NCBI GenBank assembly: GCA_025055755.1
Contig: JANWWF010000001.1
Coordinates: forward strand, 90,915 to 154,914
Reading direction: 5' to 3'
From: Candidatus Kapaibacterium sp.
Lineage (GTDB): Bacteria > Bacteroidota > Ignavibacteria > Kapaibacteriales > NICIL-2
DNA length: 64,000 nucleotides
Below, in pieces: positions 63,500 through 64,000 of this stretch. Position numbers and translations under genes: made by a program. The stretch's first letter is position 1, and each line of letters starts with the position of its first letter. Under the pieces are notes generated by a model. It worked only from the letters and a program-made list of their open reading frames with translations, was not told where the DNA came from and made no database searches.

Positions 63500-64000
63500 C
63501 CGGCAGAAAGGTTAGGTCCAAGCATTGTTTCGGGCCGAACAATACGGTCAAATGATTCCCCATCGAGCAAGCCAAGTTCTATTGCAGCTTGGCGAAGAGA
63601 CAAGCCATGTGCATACGCATGCTTGGCAATCTTAGCAGCATTGTCGTATCCAATGTAGGGATTGAGCGCCGTTACAAGCATAAGTGAATGGTGGACGTAG
63701 TAGTCTAATCTTTCCCGATTCGGCTCAATACCACGCGCACAATGCAAATCGAACATACGACATGCATCACCCAGTAAGCGTATGCTCTGGAGCACGTTGT
63801 AGATGATGAGCGGCTTAAACACGTTTAGTTCGAAATTGCCGGATGCACCCCCGATGTTGACAGCTACGTCATTAGCAATTACCTGTGCACACACCATTGT
63901 CATAGCTTCGCTTTGCGTGGGGTTAACCTTGCCCGGCATGATAGAACTACCTGGTTCATTTTCTGGAATAAAGATCTCGCTTAACCCACAGCGTGGACCC
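63496..64000 (-). CDS. fumC: Fumarate hydratase class II (C-terminal part, runs off the window)
   Basis: The open frame continues to the right edge beyond the ORF-track start. It reads [29 protein letters not shown], containing the fumarase/aspartase superfamily signature GSSxMPxKxNxxQ. The C-terminal block [52 protein letters not shown] is fumarase-like; aspartase and argininosuccinate lyase differ here. It hydrates fumarate to malate in the TCA cycle. About 165 residues are visible of an expected 460. It is followed with a 4-bp overlap by a TPR protein gene. Confidence 0.92.
   Translation of the reverse strand, partial: GPRCGLSEIFIPENEPGSSIMPGKVNPTQSEAMTMVCAQVIANDVAVNIGGASGNFELNVFKPLIIYNVLQSIRLLGDACRMFDLHCARGIEPNRERLDYYVHHSLMLVTALNPYIGYDNAAKIAKHAYAHGLSLRQAAIELGLLDGESFDRIVRPETMLGPNLSAG

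Overview
The window is one contiguous, gene-dense stretch of a Gram-negative chromosome with moderate GC, almost no intergenic space and many 1-4 bp ATGA/TAATG gene overlaps. Several markers point to the Bacteroidota/Chlorobiota (FCB) group: a fused LpxC-FabZ gene, a SusC/SusD pair, type IX secretion (T9SS)-like C-terminal sorting domains next to a PorV/PorQ-type barrel, two Skp/OmpH genes beside bamA, a 31-residue COX24/AURKAIP1-like basic protein, and TAnnTTTG-like boxes upstream of several genes. A deep lineage such as Kapabacteria/Ignavibacteria is my best guess, but the window has no rRNA and this is inference. I see no phage, integrase, IS element, CRISPR array or plasmid gene. The window is mostly core chromosome.

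Layout. 1-5.4 kb (+): the tail of a sorting-domain protein, a PorV/PorQ-like barrel, a membrane-anchored PHP-type protein, a GT39/ArnT-like glycosyltransferase and the peptidoglycan-recycling ligase Mpl. 5.4-9.6 kb (-): a 1.4-kaa secreted subtilase with FG-GAP repeats. 9.7-15.3 kb (+): a complete TolC/MFP/RND efflux operon. 15.3-20.7 kb (-): a cca-type nucleotidyltransferase, two oligopeptide-type ABC permeases and an unrecognised barrel-like protein. 20.8-25.5 kb (-): susC-susD. 25.7-35.5 kb (-): an envelope operon, uppS-bamA-ompH-ompH-lpxD-lpxC/fabZ-lpxA-(barrel)-ychF. 35.6-41.2 kb (+): an HU-like protein, a TPR protein, the tiny basic protein, gap, pgk, rhomboid and ispG. 41.2-43.4 kb (-): LON-domain protein, folP, rpe. 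43.5-52.1 kb (-): an eleven-gene Fe-S cluster/oxidative-stress operon, sufB-C-D-S-U-T-fdx-rrf2-iscS-sufA-sod. 52.2-60.5 kb (+): pdxJ, an OmpA protein, dxs, tRNA-Lys, an MsbA-like exporter, holB and dtd. 60.5-64 kb (-): a two-lipoyl 2-oxoacid dehydrogenase E2, a TPR protein and the C-terminal part of fumarase.

How it fits together. Envelope construction dominates: undecaprenyl-PP synthesis, the BAM machine and Skp-type chaperones, early lipid A synthesis, Mpl recycling and a possible lipid A flippase. The MEP isoprenoid pathway is represented by dxs and ispG, and its products feed uppS. IspG needs a 4Fe-4S cluster, which the Suf operon would supply. Dxs and PdxJ share DXP chemistry, since DXP is a PdxJ substrate and PLP is the cofactor of both cysteine desulfurases. 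Superoxide dismutase sits last in the Suf operon. A TCA module (E2, fumarase) and lower glycolysis (gap, pgk) indicate respiratory heterotrophic metabolism. No clearly undescribed multi-gene system stands out. The most distinctive items are the hybrid Suf/Isc/SOD operon with its internal Rrf2 gene, the small basic protein, the odd second Skp paralogue and the secreted FG-GAP subtilase.
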